Origin: Dendrophyllia cribrosa
Lineage: Eukaryota > Cnidaria > Anthozoa > Scleractinia > Dendrophylliidae
Assembly (NCBI GenBank): GCA_024195265.1
Contig: JAJLRJ010000007.1
Span: 13,268,328 to 13,332,327, forward strand
Reading direction: 5' to 3'
Length of the DNA stretch: 64,000 bases
Made by a program: the position numbers and the translations under genes. Numbering within the stretch: the first letter of the stretch is position 1; the number at the start of each line of letters is the position of its first letter. Below the pieces are notes generated by a model. That model did no database searches and was not told the DNA's origin. It saw only the letters and a list, made by a program, of their open reading frames with translations. Positions 1 to 11,102 of the stretch are shown piece by piece.

Positions 1-25
1 TGGGGCGAACATTTCGTCGAAGCAC

Positions 26-307
26 ATGGCGGACGACATGACTCAACAAGCGGACTTCTTTGCTGGGAAATCCTTACAATTTGTTAGTAATTGGCTAGAA
101 GAAAACAATTTGGCAAAGGTAAGCCTGTATTTGAAGGAGTGTTGCCTGTCAGTGGATGATGTGAAGTGATGGGAAGAACACATCCTCAGTACACGAAACA
201 ACCGCAAGAGAGGAGCGATGAAAGCCAAAGAAACTCGAGCAATGGGAGAGCTGCCTCCTGATCTTTGTAGCCATACGAGTCTAGTCCAGTCCATGTCTAT
301 TTTGTAA
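26..307 (+). pseudogene. Short ORF with one in-frame TGA, product unknown
   Basis: An ATG at 26 opens a frame that stays open to a TAA at 305-307 except for a single TGA at 167-169. The first 46 codons begin MADDMTQQADFF and include a Trp-Leu-Glu-Glu segment; the part after the stop is basic (RNNRKRG). A GTAAGC after codon 31 (position 120) could instead be a splice donor, which would make 26-118 a first coding exon whose partner I cannot see. I do not recognise the family. The sequence is either a decayed ORF or a real first exon with accidental open frame downstream. Confidence 0.35.
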
Positions 308-948
308 ACTGTTCGGTGGATTTATATATTAAATATTTCTGTCTTTGTGAGAAACGGTGCAGCTTGCTGTTGAGTGTCCCGGGGGTGGGGAATTACCTCT
401 TTCTTTGTGCCCGGGGGTGGGGAATAGGACGCCAAGTGAAGAAAAAATGGCAAATCCCCGGGGGTGTGCCCGGGGGGGGGGATGGTAACTGTAGGAATTG
501 AACCATGCATTATAGCGTTTTAAAGCTGATTCGGACGTTCGAATTTAGACGTCGTAAAAATTCGACAATTCATTTAATTACCAAATGGTTTCCATATTTA
601 GATAGCCAACTCTATAAGCTTTAATTTGATATCTGGGTTTAGGTATATTAAGTGTAATCTTAAGACGCTAGAGCTGTTATACTGGAGACATCCCCGAAGG
701 TACACGGTAACCTTAACTCATTGACAGTGTATTTAGCGGGAGAACCTTAACCACAAGGTGGTTGCTATGGAAGAGTTCCAAACGTCACATAATCGGTTTC
801 TTAACTTCCTCGGCTATGATGTTTGGTCACGCTCGTTCTGTTAATGATTCCATCAAATTTTATGAGTCACAACCATATTTAGTGAGTCATGTGACTGCTG
901 ACATAAAAACCCTTAAAAGGCTTAAAACTCGAACATCTTACATTTCCC

Positions 949-980
<32 letters not shown>

Positions 981-1630
981 AAAAACAAACACAATGTTAA
1001 CGGTTTCTCTGAAGAACATCCCAATAAAACATCTGTAGCATGGTTTTGGCGGTTGGGAACTGGCACTAGTTGCGCATGTGCAATGTCGATTTAGTGATGT
1101 CTTGTGTTCAGTTTCATGGTTTCCACCATGTTAGCAGTTTACGATACATGAGAAACACTAACCATGAAATAATGTCCCTAGCAATGACTCTAAAGCTGTT
1201 AAGTTAAGGTTCACCCTCCCCCCTTTAAATGTCACTGTTCTTAATTTATTGCTATTTGGACTTATATAGATTTAACCAAACCCAAACAAACGTTTTGAGA
1301 TGCAATTAACCCTTTAAGCCCTAAGAGTGCCAATTGGTACATGATGTCATAACTTGGCCAATATTTGGTAGATTTGTATGAATTTTTGTCACCAAAATTG
1401 TCTTGCAAGGATCTACTCATTGAAAGCATAAAATTGTGCCCGCCCTCCTATTTATGATGTTGTTGACCACCCCTATAACTTTTGGAATTTCTTTCCGAGT
1501 ACATCCATAGCCTAAGACATGTGCCACATTAATCTATGCACTGAGAGCTGCAAAATAAGCTTAAGTCTAGGGGTATACTTAACACATAAAAATAGTATGA
1601 CATTATTTAACGTTTACATGTATTTAACGT
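308..1630. other. Non-coding stretch with G-rich repeat and C/A homopolymers
   Basis: No gene is visible. At 375-481 a CCCGGGGGTGGGG motif recurs three to four times, related to 9770-9865. Positions 950-970 are a run of C followed by about 15 A. From about 1307 the text 'ccctttaagccctaagagtgcc' starts a copy of a dispersed repeat seen again near 5.8, 18.9 and 46.3 kb. Confidence 0.6.
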
Positions 1631-1693
1631 TTATTTTAGTTTTATTTTACAGGGCCCACACTGATAACAGTGGCTACCCTGTATAAATATTTG

Positions 1694-1741
<48 letters not shown>

Positions 1742-1762
1742 TATTATTATTATTATTATTAT
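1631..1762 (+). repeat. 3' tail of a non-LTR retrotransposon with (TTA)n
   Basis: The segment reads TTATTTTAGTTTTATTTTAC then a GC-richer block ending in GGCTACCCTGTATAAATATT, followed by a long (TTA)n microsatellite. The same block occurs in reverse orientation at about 13160-13250, directly downstream of a reverse-transcriptase fragment. That makes this a severely 5'-truncated copy of the same LINE family, with the TTA repeat as its tail. Confidence 0.6.
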
Positions 1763-1906
1763 ATTTTTGTGTTTTAAACTCATTTCTATGAAAGCCATAA
1801 CTCCCTAATAAATGCTGATATGATTAATATGAAATACCTCGATGAATAGCTTTCAAATGGTATATCACACATGGGGGCAGAGTTTGTATTTTAATCTGTT
1901 TAGTTT

Positions 1907-2268
1907 GCCATTTTAATCTTACTAACCATTCTAAACAACACATGACAATCTGCGGCCTTTCCCTACACCAGGGTAACACAGAAAGCCGTAAAAACCTAGA
2001 ACAAAAAATCATCTTTCAAATCGGCACTCTCAAACCCCACGGAATCAACGAACGCTTTTCATTCAACTAATCTACATTTGTTTTTCACGTCACCAAATTT
2101 CCACCAATAGCGTAGCTCCACCGCTTACTATATAAAACCACACACTACCCACAATTCCTTGATTCGCTCCGACGAAGGGCTAGCGCTCGAAACGTCAGCT
2201 ATTTGAATCTTTTTACGGTGGTCAATTTACCTTATCGACTCAGTCGATAAAACTAAATTCTCGTGTTT
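1907..2268 (+). repeat. Upstream pseudo-LTR of the Penelope-like element
   Basis: This matches 4953-5314 at a constant offset. It begins inside the element's own coding sequence (final ~54 codons) and ends at CTAAATTCTCGTGTTT. It supplies the likely promoter for the copy downstream, with TATATAAAA at 2129-2137. Confidence 0.9.
2161..2209 (+). ncRNA. Hammerhead-ribozyme-like motif in pseudo-LTR
   Basis: The sequence contains CCGACGA, then GGGC and GCTC that can pair (one G-U) around a UAGC loop, then GAAACGTC. Outer arms GATTC-GCT and AGC-(TATTT)-GAATC are complementary. Hammerhead motifs are known from Penelope-like elements. Relative to the strict CUGANGA-stem-GAAA consensus there is a C for U and one extra A before stem II, so activity is uncertain. 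An identical copy lies at 5207-5255. Confidence 0.5.
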
Positions 2269-2407
2269 CATCCCCCCACCGACGCAGCACCACAGTTTCT
2301 CTAGAAACTAACCCCATTCATTTGTTGTTTATTCGCTGCGACCATTAACTTTTTACATCAATATTTCTTACTCAACAGCTTTCTCACCGAACGAACCGAA
2401 GACAACG

Positions 2408-5116
2408 ATGCCTAACCTCAAGACACTCACCAAGGAGCTACGCCAGGAAATCGTAAGTTATCTTATTCCTTTTCCCCCCATTTCCACTAATTTAGCCTTT
2501 CGTTTAGCCACTCACATCTTTACCAAAACTAGGTTTTGTAGTCACATCAATTTCATCGGCCGTTGCCTCCAATCCAAAGTCATTCCTAAAGGGTTTCGTT
2601 CAAATTTTCACGCTTCTACATTCTCTGATTCCAATCAACAATATTTTCACGAAATTCACCATGCCCAAAATTCTTTCTCGCGTAATATTATGAGGATCAC
2701 CATCAGAGCTATGTGCCTTAAACGTAACAATCTCGAAAAGTAAATTATCCAATACCGTTCCGAACTTTCCAAAATTTGTCCAGCTGTCTTAGTACAATCA
2801 ATTCGCGCTAAAATTCAAGAACTCAATGCTAAACTGTTCAACAGCCTTAACCAAATCAAGACCCAAAAACTTGAACAGTTAATAGGTCCTCAATTATCCG
2901 GCGACCATTCATTCGATAGTCACAATGGCGTCGTTACCATTCCGGAAAATTTGCCGCTTTCTAACCCAGAGAGGTCTGTTCTTAGTAAAGGTTTAAACTT
3001 TGTTCCTATAGCGAAACAAACCGACGAATTTTCAGTCAAACAAGATGTTGAAAAATTCCTTCGCCGCGTGCAATTAAGAGCTTTTTTCCACGACAAAGAA
3101 GACAATTCTAACACCTCGGAAAAAGATGTTTTTGAAACACTCAACGTTCGCAAATCAAAATGGACTCCCCCAGAGGGCCAGTTTTCTTCTCTAGATTTTT
3201 TCATCAAAAAATGTCGTCACGATGTCCAAAAACTTAAATTTAACCGCCACACCAAAATTTCCAACCTTTCAACAGGAGAATGGGCAGCGCTCAAAAGTCT
3301 TAGCAAACGACGCGACATTGTTATCAAAGCGGCCGACAAAGGCGGGGCGGTAGTTGTTTGGCGGACCGACCTTTACCGACAAGAGGCTTTTCGGCAACTT
3401 TCTGACACCGCTTTCTATGCCAAAGTTGATAAAGATCTCACTTCTACCAACCAAAAAATTGTCAAAGAAACTATCCAAGACCTCATTACTAAACAACAAT
3501 TACCAGTTACCGCCAACAATCTCATCATCACTACTCCTAGAACCTCACGCGTTTATTTCAAACCTAAAATTCATAAACCAAACAATCCGGGCCGACCAAT
3601 TGTTTCCGCTTGTAGCTGTCCTACCGAACTAATTTCTAGCTATTTAGACAAAATCATGGCCCCCATTGTCAAATCACTACCCTCGTACATTAAGGACACC
3701 AATCACGCACTCGAAATTTTCCGGGATTTCAGTTTTCCCAGCGAAAACAAATTAATTTTCACTATGGACATTACCTCTTTATATACCGTCATCCCCAATG
3801 ACGAAGGACTTCAAGCACTAAAATATTTTTTCGACCAGCGCTCCATTCAAAACCCAAGCTCAGAAACACTGCTCCGCTTGGCCGAATTAGTTTTGACACT
3901 TAACTGTTTTTCATTTTCCCAAAACTACTACAAACAAGTAAATGGAGTCGCCATGGGCACCAAAATGGGACCAAGCTACGCTAACCTTTTTGTAGGCCAC
4001 ATCGAAGACAAATTTTTTAATCAGTACCACGGAACCAAACCCGAACTCTACGGCCGCTACATCGATGATTGCATTGGCGCTACCTCTTCCAGTAAAGAGG
4101 AACTTAATCAATTCATAACTTCTGTCAATACTTTTCATCCAGCTCTAAAACATACCTGGGAAATTTCCGAAACCTCAGTCGCTTTTCTTGACATTAATAT
4201 TTCAATCAACGGTAACAGTTTATCCACAAGTGTGCACTACAAACCTACAGATTCCCACAGTTATCTGTTACATTCATCCTCACATCCATCGCACGTTAAA
4301 AACGCCATTCCGTATTCTCAATTTCTCAGACTTCGACGTCTATGTAGTGATGACTCTGATTTTTCCAACAAATCAGAAGAAATGTGCCAGTTTTTCAAGA
4401 AACGTGGGTACCCTGACTCTGTTGTTAATACGGGCCAACAACGTGCACAACAGATCGACAGACAATCAGCACTACAAATGCCACAGATGGAAGAGAACGA
4501 GAGAATTCCATTCACCCTCACTTTCCACCCACACAACAACACAGTCAAAAGCATCATTTTAAAAAATTTCAAATTACTCCAAAACGACCCCGAAACTGGC
4601 AGAATTTTTTCACAACCCCCACTAATTTCATTCAAACGTGACAAAAACATAGGCAACTTTCTAGTTACGAGCGCACTGAAATCTGACGATGTACCGGGAA
4701 CTTTCAAATGCACACGCACACGATGTAACACTTGTCCTTTCATTCACAACGCGGACAAAATAACAGGACCCAAACGATCTATTAAAATCACTGATCGTTT
4801 TACATGCACCTCCGTAAATGTTATCTACTGCATAACATGTACTTTTTGCAAAAAGATATACATTGGCGAAACAGGGAGACTGGGCGACCGTTTTCGTGAA
4901 CATCTCCGAGACGTTGAAAAAAATGATAAAGACGCATCCAAACCAGTCGCGCGCCATTTTAATCTTACTAACCATTCTAAACAACACATGACAATCTGCG
5001 GCCTTTCCCTACACCAGGGTAACACAGAAAGCCGTAAAAACCTAGAACAAAAAATCATCTTTCAAATCGGCACTCTCAAACCCCACGGAATCAACGAACG
5101 CTTTTCATTCAACTAA
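2408..5116 (+). pseudogene. Penelope-like RT / GIY-YIG endonuclease ORF with one nonsense codon
   Basis: One frame runs from ATG 2408 to TAA 5116 (903 codons counting both stops), interrupted only by TAA at 2741-2743 (codon 112). Beyond it the frame is open through a TTG at 2951 that could be mistaken for a start. Reverse-transcriptase motifs follow in order: RPIVSACSCPTELIS, motif A FTMDITSLY (Asp near codon 454), motif B GVAMGTKMGPSYANLF, catalytic YIDD near codon 551, then LDINISI. A CTRTRCNTC zinc-binding-like cluster (about codon 768) precedes the GIY-YIG nuclease: VIYCITC (about 806), KIYIGETGR, RFREH. The protein would act in the nucleus, nicking DNA and priming reverse transcription of its own RNA. 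This is an endonuclease-bearing Penelope-like type. The nonsense codon could be real or a single-base error. Confidence 0.9.
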
Positions 5117-5314
5117 TCTACATTTGTTTTTCACGTCACCAAATTTCCACCAATAGCGTAGCTCCACCGCTTACTATATAAAACCACACACTACCCACAA
5201 TTCCTTGATTCGCTCCGACGAAGGGCTAGCGCTCGAAACGTCAGCTATTTGAATCTTTTTACGGTGGTCAATTTACCTTATCGACTCAGTCGATAAAACT
5301 AAATTCTCGTGTTT
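4953..5314 (+). repeat. Downstream pseudo-LTR of the Penelope-like element
   Basis: Direct repeat partner of 1907-2268. It includes the last codons of the ORF, TATATAAAA at 5175-5183 and the second hammerhead-like motif at 5207-5255. Confidence 0.9.
5207..5255 (+). ncRNA. Second hammerhead-like motif
   Basis: Same sequence and pairing as 2161-2209. With two copies about 3 kb apart, self-cleavage at both would release an RNA the length of one element unit; that is inference. Confidence 0.5.
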
Positions 5315-7370
5315 GTATTTATCAATTTGGAAACAAAAAAAATTGCAAAGGAAATTAACCCTCCGATGTCTTTAATAAATTATTGTAAAGGGGGGGGGGG
5401 GGGTAATCCTTTGACCATAAAGATATTCAACAACAACTTTATTTCAGTATGTTATCCACGGTAAAGCTTTAATTACAAAACAACAAATTAAGCTTAAAAT
5501 ATATCGCTCCTGGCTGAATTTACGTTTTGCAGATACTATTTTTTTAAATTTTGCCATGTCATCAACTGAACTGAAGCAAAAAAACATTTTGTGAGAAAAC
5601 AATTGACGAGATTGGATCAAAAGGCAGCCTCAGTGGGGAATGGAAAACCCTCCTAAATATAAAGAAGTCTTTCCATACAACGGAAATTATTTGAATTATG
5701 TTCATTCACTCTTCACTGTTTTAAGTAGAACGGATAAGAAAAATGATGACTAAAGAAATAATAATTACTGTTGCAAGGCTGCAGTGGAATCTGTGGAATG
5801 TTTAAGCCTATTATTCACTCCCAGTTAGTTCTAACTTTTGAGTCTGTGGACTTAATCCTATGGTGTGATCATTCAAATGAAACCTCTTCAGCAGTACTTT
5901 TGCATGGTACCATTGGTTTTGGAATATTTCACAAAATGAAATTTGGGATTTTTCTTAAATTTTGATTTTTGACACTCTTGGAAGTGAAAGAGTTAAACCA
6001 TACCTATGACATGGATTTGTATAGTTATTAATCTTTTTCAAATAATTATCTTCAATGATGTTCAAGTTCACCTAACAATATAAAAATATAACATAAAAAT
6101 AGGCCTGTTGACTTCCCTACCAATGAAATTGTCTCATTTGGATTTTGGATTGATGCGCTGAGAATTCCAGCACTGCTATTTGTAAGCGCTTTAATTGTGT
6201 TTAATTGTGTTTTTTTCCAGTACACGATGGGTCAATGGATAGAAGCAAAGTCTAACTCATATTTTGTTGGCCAATTCTCTGACTTACGTTTTTATTTTAA
6301 AAAACTTTTTTTTCCAAAATTTGAGCTTCAAAACTCAGGGTGCGGCTTATCCACGAGTGCGGCTTATACACAGGTTTTTACGGTAAGTTTCTTTAATCTA
6401 CAAAGGTTCATTAATATGCATGTTTTGCTTTGAAGTTATTTTTATCAAAGCTGGCATATAGATATTAATTGAAGCAAGATTTAGGAAAATACTAAAAAAA
6501 TGAAAAAAATTAAGTTTACCCCCCATCTCTATTCCTAAAGCTCAGTTTGTATTTTTAACAGAGTTTGATTAATAGATCAAGTGTCTACACAACAGAGTAC
6601 AATTACTGAAGACAATTGAAGGGCTCCCGACAAGAACGTCCTAAGTATGTTTTTGGTAACTTTCACTAAAAATGTATGTTTTAGGCCTTTAAAAGCACAG
6701 TTTTGTCAAATTAATGATTTATTATTGTTAAGGTACTTAAAACAGATCCAAAATGGGGAAGAAAATCCACATCTTTGAGAAAATGTTTTGGCCTCCTATG
6801 ACACCTTATGGCTCCCAGGACACCCTATGTATCTTTTCAAAAAAAATTATTCTGTTCAAAGATAGAAGATTTGTTGACCTGGTTTAAATCCTTTCAGTCA
6901 TATTTACATGATCCAGTCATAATTTTGGCAAGCGAGTCCCTTTTGAGGCTAAAAATCCAAGATTTCAGTGAAAATTTTCCAAAAACGTACTTAGGACTTT
7001 CAATTACACAACACAAACAGAGGGTGGTCTGCCTGTGGTAATACAACTGTCAGGAAGTCAGTGAGAACAAAAATTTAAAATTCAGGTCTCTGATAGTATG
7101 CCTTGCAAAAATATCCGTATATACAAACTGTTATTAACAAAATAAAAAATGTCTAAATAGCGATAATAATACACAAAAAATGTATTCCCACAATATTGTC
7201 AAAAGCCCCTTGTTATGTTGTAAGCCACAGTACGCTTATTACTTTAACTAAATCCAACACTTGTAAAAAAACACAGGGGTATTAAATAAGCTTAAATGAA
7301 CTTCCGATTTTTTTTCTTTTTGGTTTTCTTATTCACAAAAAAAATAAGCCTAATCATTTGTACCTCCAAA
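5315..7370. other. Non-coding, several dispersed repeats
   Basis: No gene is seen. 5390-5403 is a G run. 5771-5999 is a copy of a repeat also found at 18857-19290 and 46273-46430 (shared text around GAGTCTGTGGA and CCTCTTCAGCAGT). 6335-6382 has two tandem GTGCGGCTTAT motifs ending TTTTACGGTAAG, a motif typical of mariner-derived MITEs. A foldback element lies at 6639-6993. Confidence 0.6.
6639..6993. mobile_element. Foldback MITE with CGTCCTAAGTA ends
   Basis: Left end GACAAGAACGTCCTAAGTATG and right end CAAAAACGTACTTAGGACTT are imperfect inverted repeats; the next bases (TTTTTGGTAACTTTCACT against AGTGAAAATTTTCC) also pair. The interior has no coding signal. Confidence 0.55.
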
Positions 7371-7374
7371 ACGT

Positions 7375-9030
7375 CTACACAACTATTATTTTCCCGAATA
7401 TTGTTTTAGTGATCACAGCAATATGACCCTCCGTGGTCACTGTTATCCCTGATATTCTTGTTACCTCGTCACCCAGCTGAATCCTTCGTACAAACTCACC
7501 ACTGGTGGCAAAGATTGCAATCGTCTGTCTCTTTGTCTTTTTTTTCATAACCAGCGACGACAACATGTTCACCTGCCGGATGGCAAGCCATGCGATTATA
7601 GAAATCTCCGTCGATGTTAATGTTGAATTTGTCAAGCTGTTGTCCCTTCACAGTGAATAAGTGAACACTGGAATCATGACAGTCTATCACCATGACGCGA
7701 CCATCATTAGCAGCAGTGATATCTGTTGCATGCTTGAACTCTCCCTCGCCAAAAGTACAAAGAAATTTCCCGCTCTGCTCGTACACATCAACCACATTAT
7801 CACCCAATACCAGTACTTTGCTGCCGCTAACTGTCAGTCTGTCCCAGTACCATCTGTTCACTTCTCCCCTCAGGGGAAACTTGTCAGCAGGTCAGCGGTG
7901 TTGTTGTACACCAGCACTTCCCGCTCATGTCCAAAAGCCCCAGTTTTCTCCAGTCTGACCAGTACACAGGTCTTATTTTCCACGTTAGTGGCGACATCAA
8001 AAATATATAACTCTGTATCGGCGTCATCCGTTTGGGGATTAAAACAGAGATGAAAATCTCCGTTGCTGTCAAACACCTTCAGGGTTTTATCTCCATAGTC
8101 TGCTATTATCAACTGTCCGTGTGAGTTTGTAGCGATACCACACGGAACCTTCAGCTTGTGCTCACCCTCCTGACCAAATGACCGTCGTACACAGCAGTGC
8201 TCCATGCCTTGTTTCTGCAGTACTTGAACAATTCTTCCGTCACGAAGCGGATCGACTTTCTCTTCCCCGGTATCAACACAAGGCAATACATATCTCTCTC
8301 GCCATGAGCCGACCATTTGCATGACATCGGAAATCACGCGATTCACGTGACAGACACTGGAAATGATTTTCCCACGTTCATCTTTACTAAACCAAGCCCG
8401 GATGCCCTTTTTGAGTTCAACATTGAAACTCTTCTGGACAGTTGAAAGACAATGAAGCTCTTCGATGGATACTTTACATGATGCTAATGCATCCTCGGGA
8501 TGGTCTACAGTCTCCAGTATTGTCGTCATAACTCGATATTCCATGGCAAGAAGGCGATCAGATAATTCTAGGGCTTCATTAGCGAAAGCCTTCGTTGCTT
8601 CTCTTCGAGCGTCTTCGAATCTTTTCTTTGCCTTCCATAGCGTCCTTGTAGCTGATTCATCCAGGTCAGTTAGCTCTAGCTTTCTCATTCCTTTAGCAAG
8701 ATAAAATGCTTCCGCACTAGCTGTTCCAGTCGCTGCCTGTGCTGTTTCCGCGCCTTGCTCGCTTCTAGACCTTGCCTTTTCAAAAACGACATACATCAAC
8801 TCGATTCCTTCTTTAAAGAAGCTTATGCTTGCCAACAAATCTTTTCTTGCCAGGCCATCTAACTTTGACTTGATATCTTCTATCTCACGCACAATCAAAC
8901 CTCTGAATTTCTGATCTGTCACATCGCCTTCTTTGAGCCTTTCTGCTGCTTTGTCCCTTCCTTTATCTACGAGTAAGCCGATAGTGGCTTTGAAAACGGC
9001 TGCTACAATCGAAGACATACTTTCGTTCAC
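7375..9030 (-). CDS. NHL-repeat protein, single exon, two frameshifts
   Basis: Starting at ATG 9030 (MNESMSSIVAAVF), the frame runs 386 codons to a TGA at 7870-7872. The same protein plainly continues in the next frame (FPLRGEVNRWYWDRL) to near 7530, then returns to the first frame (KKTKRQTIAIFATSGEFV) and ends at TAG 7375-7377. The first ~240 residues are helical and charged with no recognised domain. From about residue 290 come NHL beta-propeller repeats, for example VPCGIATNSHGQLIIADYG and ATDITAANDGRVMVIDCHD. Each frame change sits in a homopolymer: a one-base loss at TTTCCCC (7870s) and a one-base gain in A8 (about 7546). Corrected length would be about 550 residues. NHL propellers usually bind protein or RNA; its role is unknown. 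Absence of introns suggests a retrogene or an expanded cnidarian family. Either sequencing error or a young pseudogene. Confidence 0.75.
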
Positions 9031-9766
9031 TGACTCATAATTTGGATATTTAATACCTGGTATTTCGCGTTTGTCAGATCATTCTTTAGTATGGCGCAAC
9101 CTATCACATGGGACCGAACTTTGTTAACGTGAGAGTATGTGTGGAATGGAAAGAATTGGTGTGATTTTTATAAGAAATGGGATACTTCTCTCTATTCATC
9201 AGTGAGTGAAAATTTCTTTTATTGGTCAAGTTCTTTTATTGAAGGATTATTTACCGCGCCGCAGGTGAGAACCATAAACTTGCAACAACAAAAAAGAACG
9301 AGATCAAGGATTTATTATTATAGTGCTTCACACTTCTACTTCACACACCCACGCGCACGCTCACGCGCACGCACATTTTTATCATGGACCAGTACATACA
9401 AAATAAAAGAAAAATATTATTTTAAAATTAATCCTAATTTTTATTTCGCGCTCAAGAAATTCCACCTAAATGTTTTGAAAATAGTATTTTACGAAAAGGA
9501 AGCATTGAAAATAGTGTCTTTATTCAAATTTTTAAAAATGTTATTCACAGACGAACTGATATTTGATGTCAAACAGCATTCTGTTTGGTTCCATGACAGG
9601 TCTGTGTCTTATTTAAAGAATATTTTGCACGGCAGTTATTTGTGGCCTATAATTATTGACGGAGCTTCTTTGAAAATGATATCCATTTTATGTTCGTATT
9701 TAGACTATTTGCCTTCGTTGCGCGCTTTACAGGTGATTAATGGTTCCGTCAATTCCAAGCCCGCTC
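9031..9766. other. AT-rich intergenic DNA
   Basis: An open frame without an ATG near its start crosses 9139-9825 but is AT-rich, without recognisable motif, and ends in a repeat. A short (CACGCG/CGCACG) tract lies at 9350-9372. No gene is supported. 9767-9866 holds paired GGGCATTT and C/G-rich motifs like those at 375-481. Confidence 0.5.
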
Positions 9767-9884
9767 ATCCCCCTCCCCCCCGGGCATTTGTCGGGCATTT
9801 TATAACTTTTTCTTCCCAAGGGTAGGGCATTTGCTAAAATAGGTCAGCCCGGGGGTGGGGCATTGTCAAACCAATGGATGGATA

Positions 9885-10678
9885 CAGTCAACTCTCTCGT
9901 AAGCGGACACCCTCGGGAGAGTTATGCAGTTGCTGTAGGAAGGCCTAATTTACAAGATTGCAGTCTTGAAACCACAGCCAAGGAACACGCTAACACAGTT
10001 ACTGGATTACATGAAATACTTGGTCACATTCCTTTCAGGATGGCCGTATTTATCACCACATTTTTAAACCGCAGAAAAAAACAAAGGGAAAGCCATCATA
10101 ATGGGTAAAGGTGTCAACAGAGGAGCTGGGTACGACCCCGGGGTACGACCGGGAAATTCCATGTAAATACGTTTTTTATGGTGATGTTAAAACATATCTT
10201 TACCGTGGCTCAAGTCCAAGTTTGATTATCTGGGAGAAAGTGTTCGGTGCAGTCAGTGATTGAAAACAGAAACAAGAAGGAAAGTAGACCATGACGAACG
10301 TGGCCATAACGTGACACTACAATCTTGTTAATGTCAAACGAACGCCGGAGGACAGCTTGCTTTCCCGCGGACAAATGGAGATTTAACAAAACCGATCCCC
10401 GCTGTTCTGTTTCTCTGTCAAAGGTCATATTTTTGTTGATAAATTCCATTGCCAAGAGTCAATTATTATACATGGGGTGTCCGCTTACGAGAGAGCGTAA
10501 ACAAAAGAAAAATCAAATTTTCATTTTCAAAAGTGTCCGCGTCCGCTTACGAGAGAGTGTCCGCTTACGGGAATGTGTAAATACAGAGTTTGACTGAGAG
10601 ATAAAACGGGGATTTGAAAAGGCGTCCGTAAGTAGAGCTGTCCGCTTACGAGAGTGTCCGTTAGCGGAGAGTTGACTG
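9885..10678. mobile_element. Mariner-like non-autonomous element, 794 bp
   Basis: The left end CAGTCAACTCTCTCGTAAGC and right end GCTTACGAGAGTGTCCG...AGAGTTGACTG are inverted, and a TA dinucleotide flanks both ends (9883-9884, 10679-10680), the target duplication of Tc1/mariner elements. TGTCCGCTTACG motifs are repeated inside near the right end. No transposase frame is visible. Confidence 0.8.
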
Positions 10679-10679
10679 T

Positions 10680-11100
10680 ATTAAAATTCGTACATGCTTC
10701 GTTGTTTATTTTAAATTTTCTGATTGCCCGCAATATAAAAAAATAAGAACTGAGTTGATAAATGTCGTTTGAGTCCTGCACTTTTTAAGTGAAAATATTA
10801 AAATTTCACACAATTTTCAAAACAGGCCGCCTATTGCCTTATCTTTCAAGTGCCACAAAAGATAATATCTATATCACAGCAATTTTTTAATTTTTGTTGA
10901 CGTCCTATTTGCCAACATTTGTGGCCTTGGTGTCTTTCCATCATGATATGTCGCAACGGAAGAATCTGGCTATTTAAAAATTCAATAGCAACTTAACTTG
11001 AAAAAGCGATTCAATCAACGGCGACCTTACCGTGTAAATGGATTGAACGTAAGCATAATTTTAATCAAAATTAATAAAATGAATAAACACATGATAAACT
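10680..11100. other. No gene seen
   Basis: AT-rich sequence between two mobile elements. I see neither coding signal nor clear repeats. Confidence 0.5.
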
Positions 11101-11102
11101 GC

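Larger units (their letters stand above)
1907..5314 (+). mobile_element. Penelope-like retroelement, nearly full length
   Basis: A 362-bp direct repeat (1907-2268 and 4953-5314, constant offset 3046, no difference seen by eye) flanks one long coding region with reverse transcriptase and GIY-YIG endonuclease. The repeat covers the C-terminal codons, a 3' untranslated segment, a TATATAAAA box and a hammerhead-like motif, which is the pseudo-LTR arrangement of Penelope-like elements formed by partial tandem copies. Identity of the repeats and a single stop in the frame imply a recent insertion. Target duplication was not resolved. Confidence 0.92.

Noticed and set aside
3354..4987. Secondary open frames inside the Penelope coding region
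   Set aside because: Shadows of the reverse transcriptase frame.
9139..9825. 228-codon open frame downstream of the NHL gene
   Set aside because: It starts with GTG, is AT-rich and low in complexity, has no motif, and ends in a G-rich repeat.
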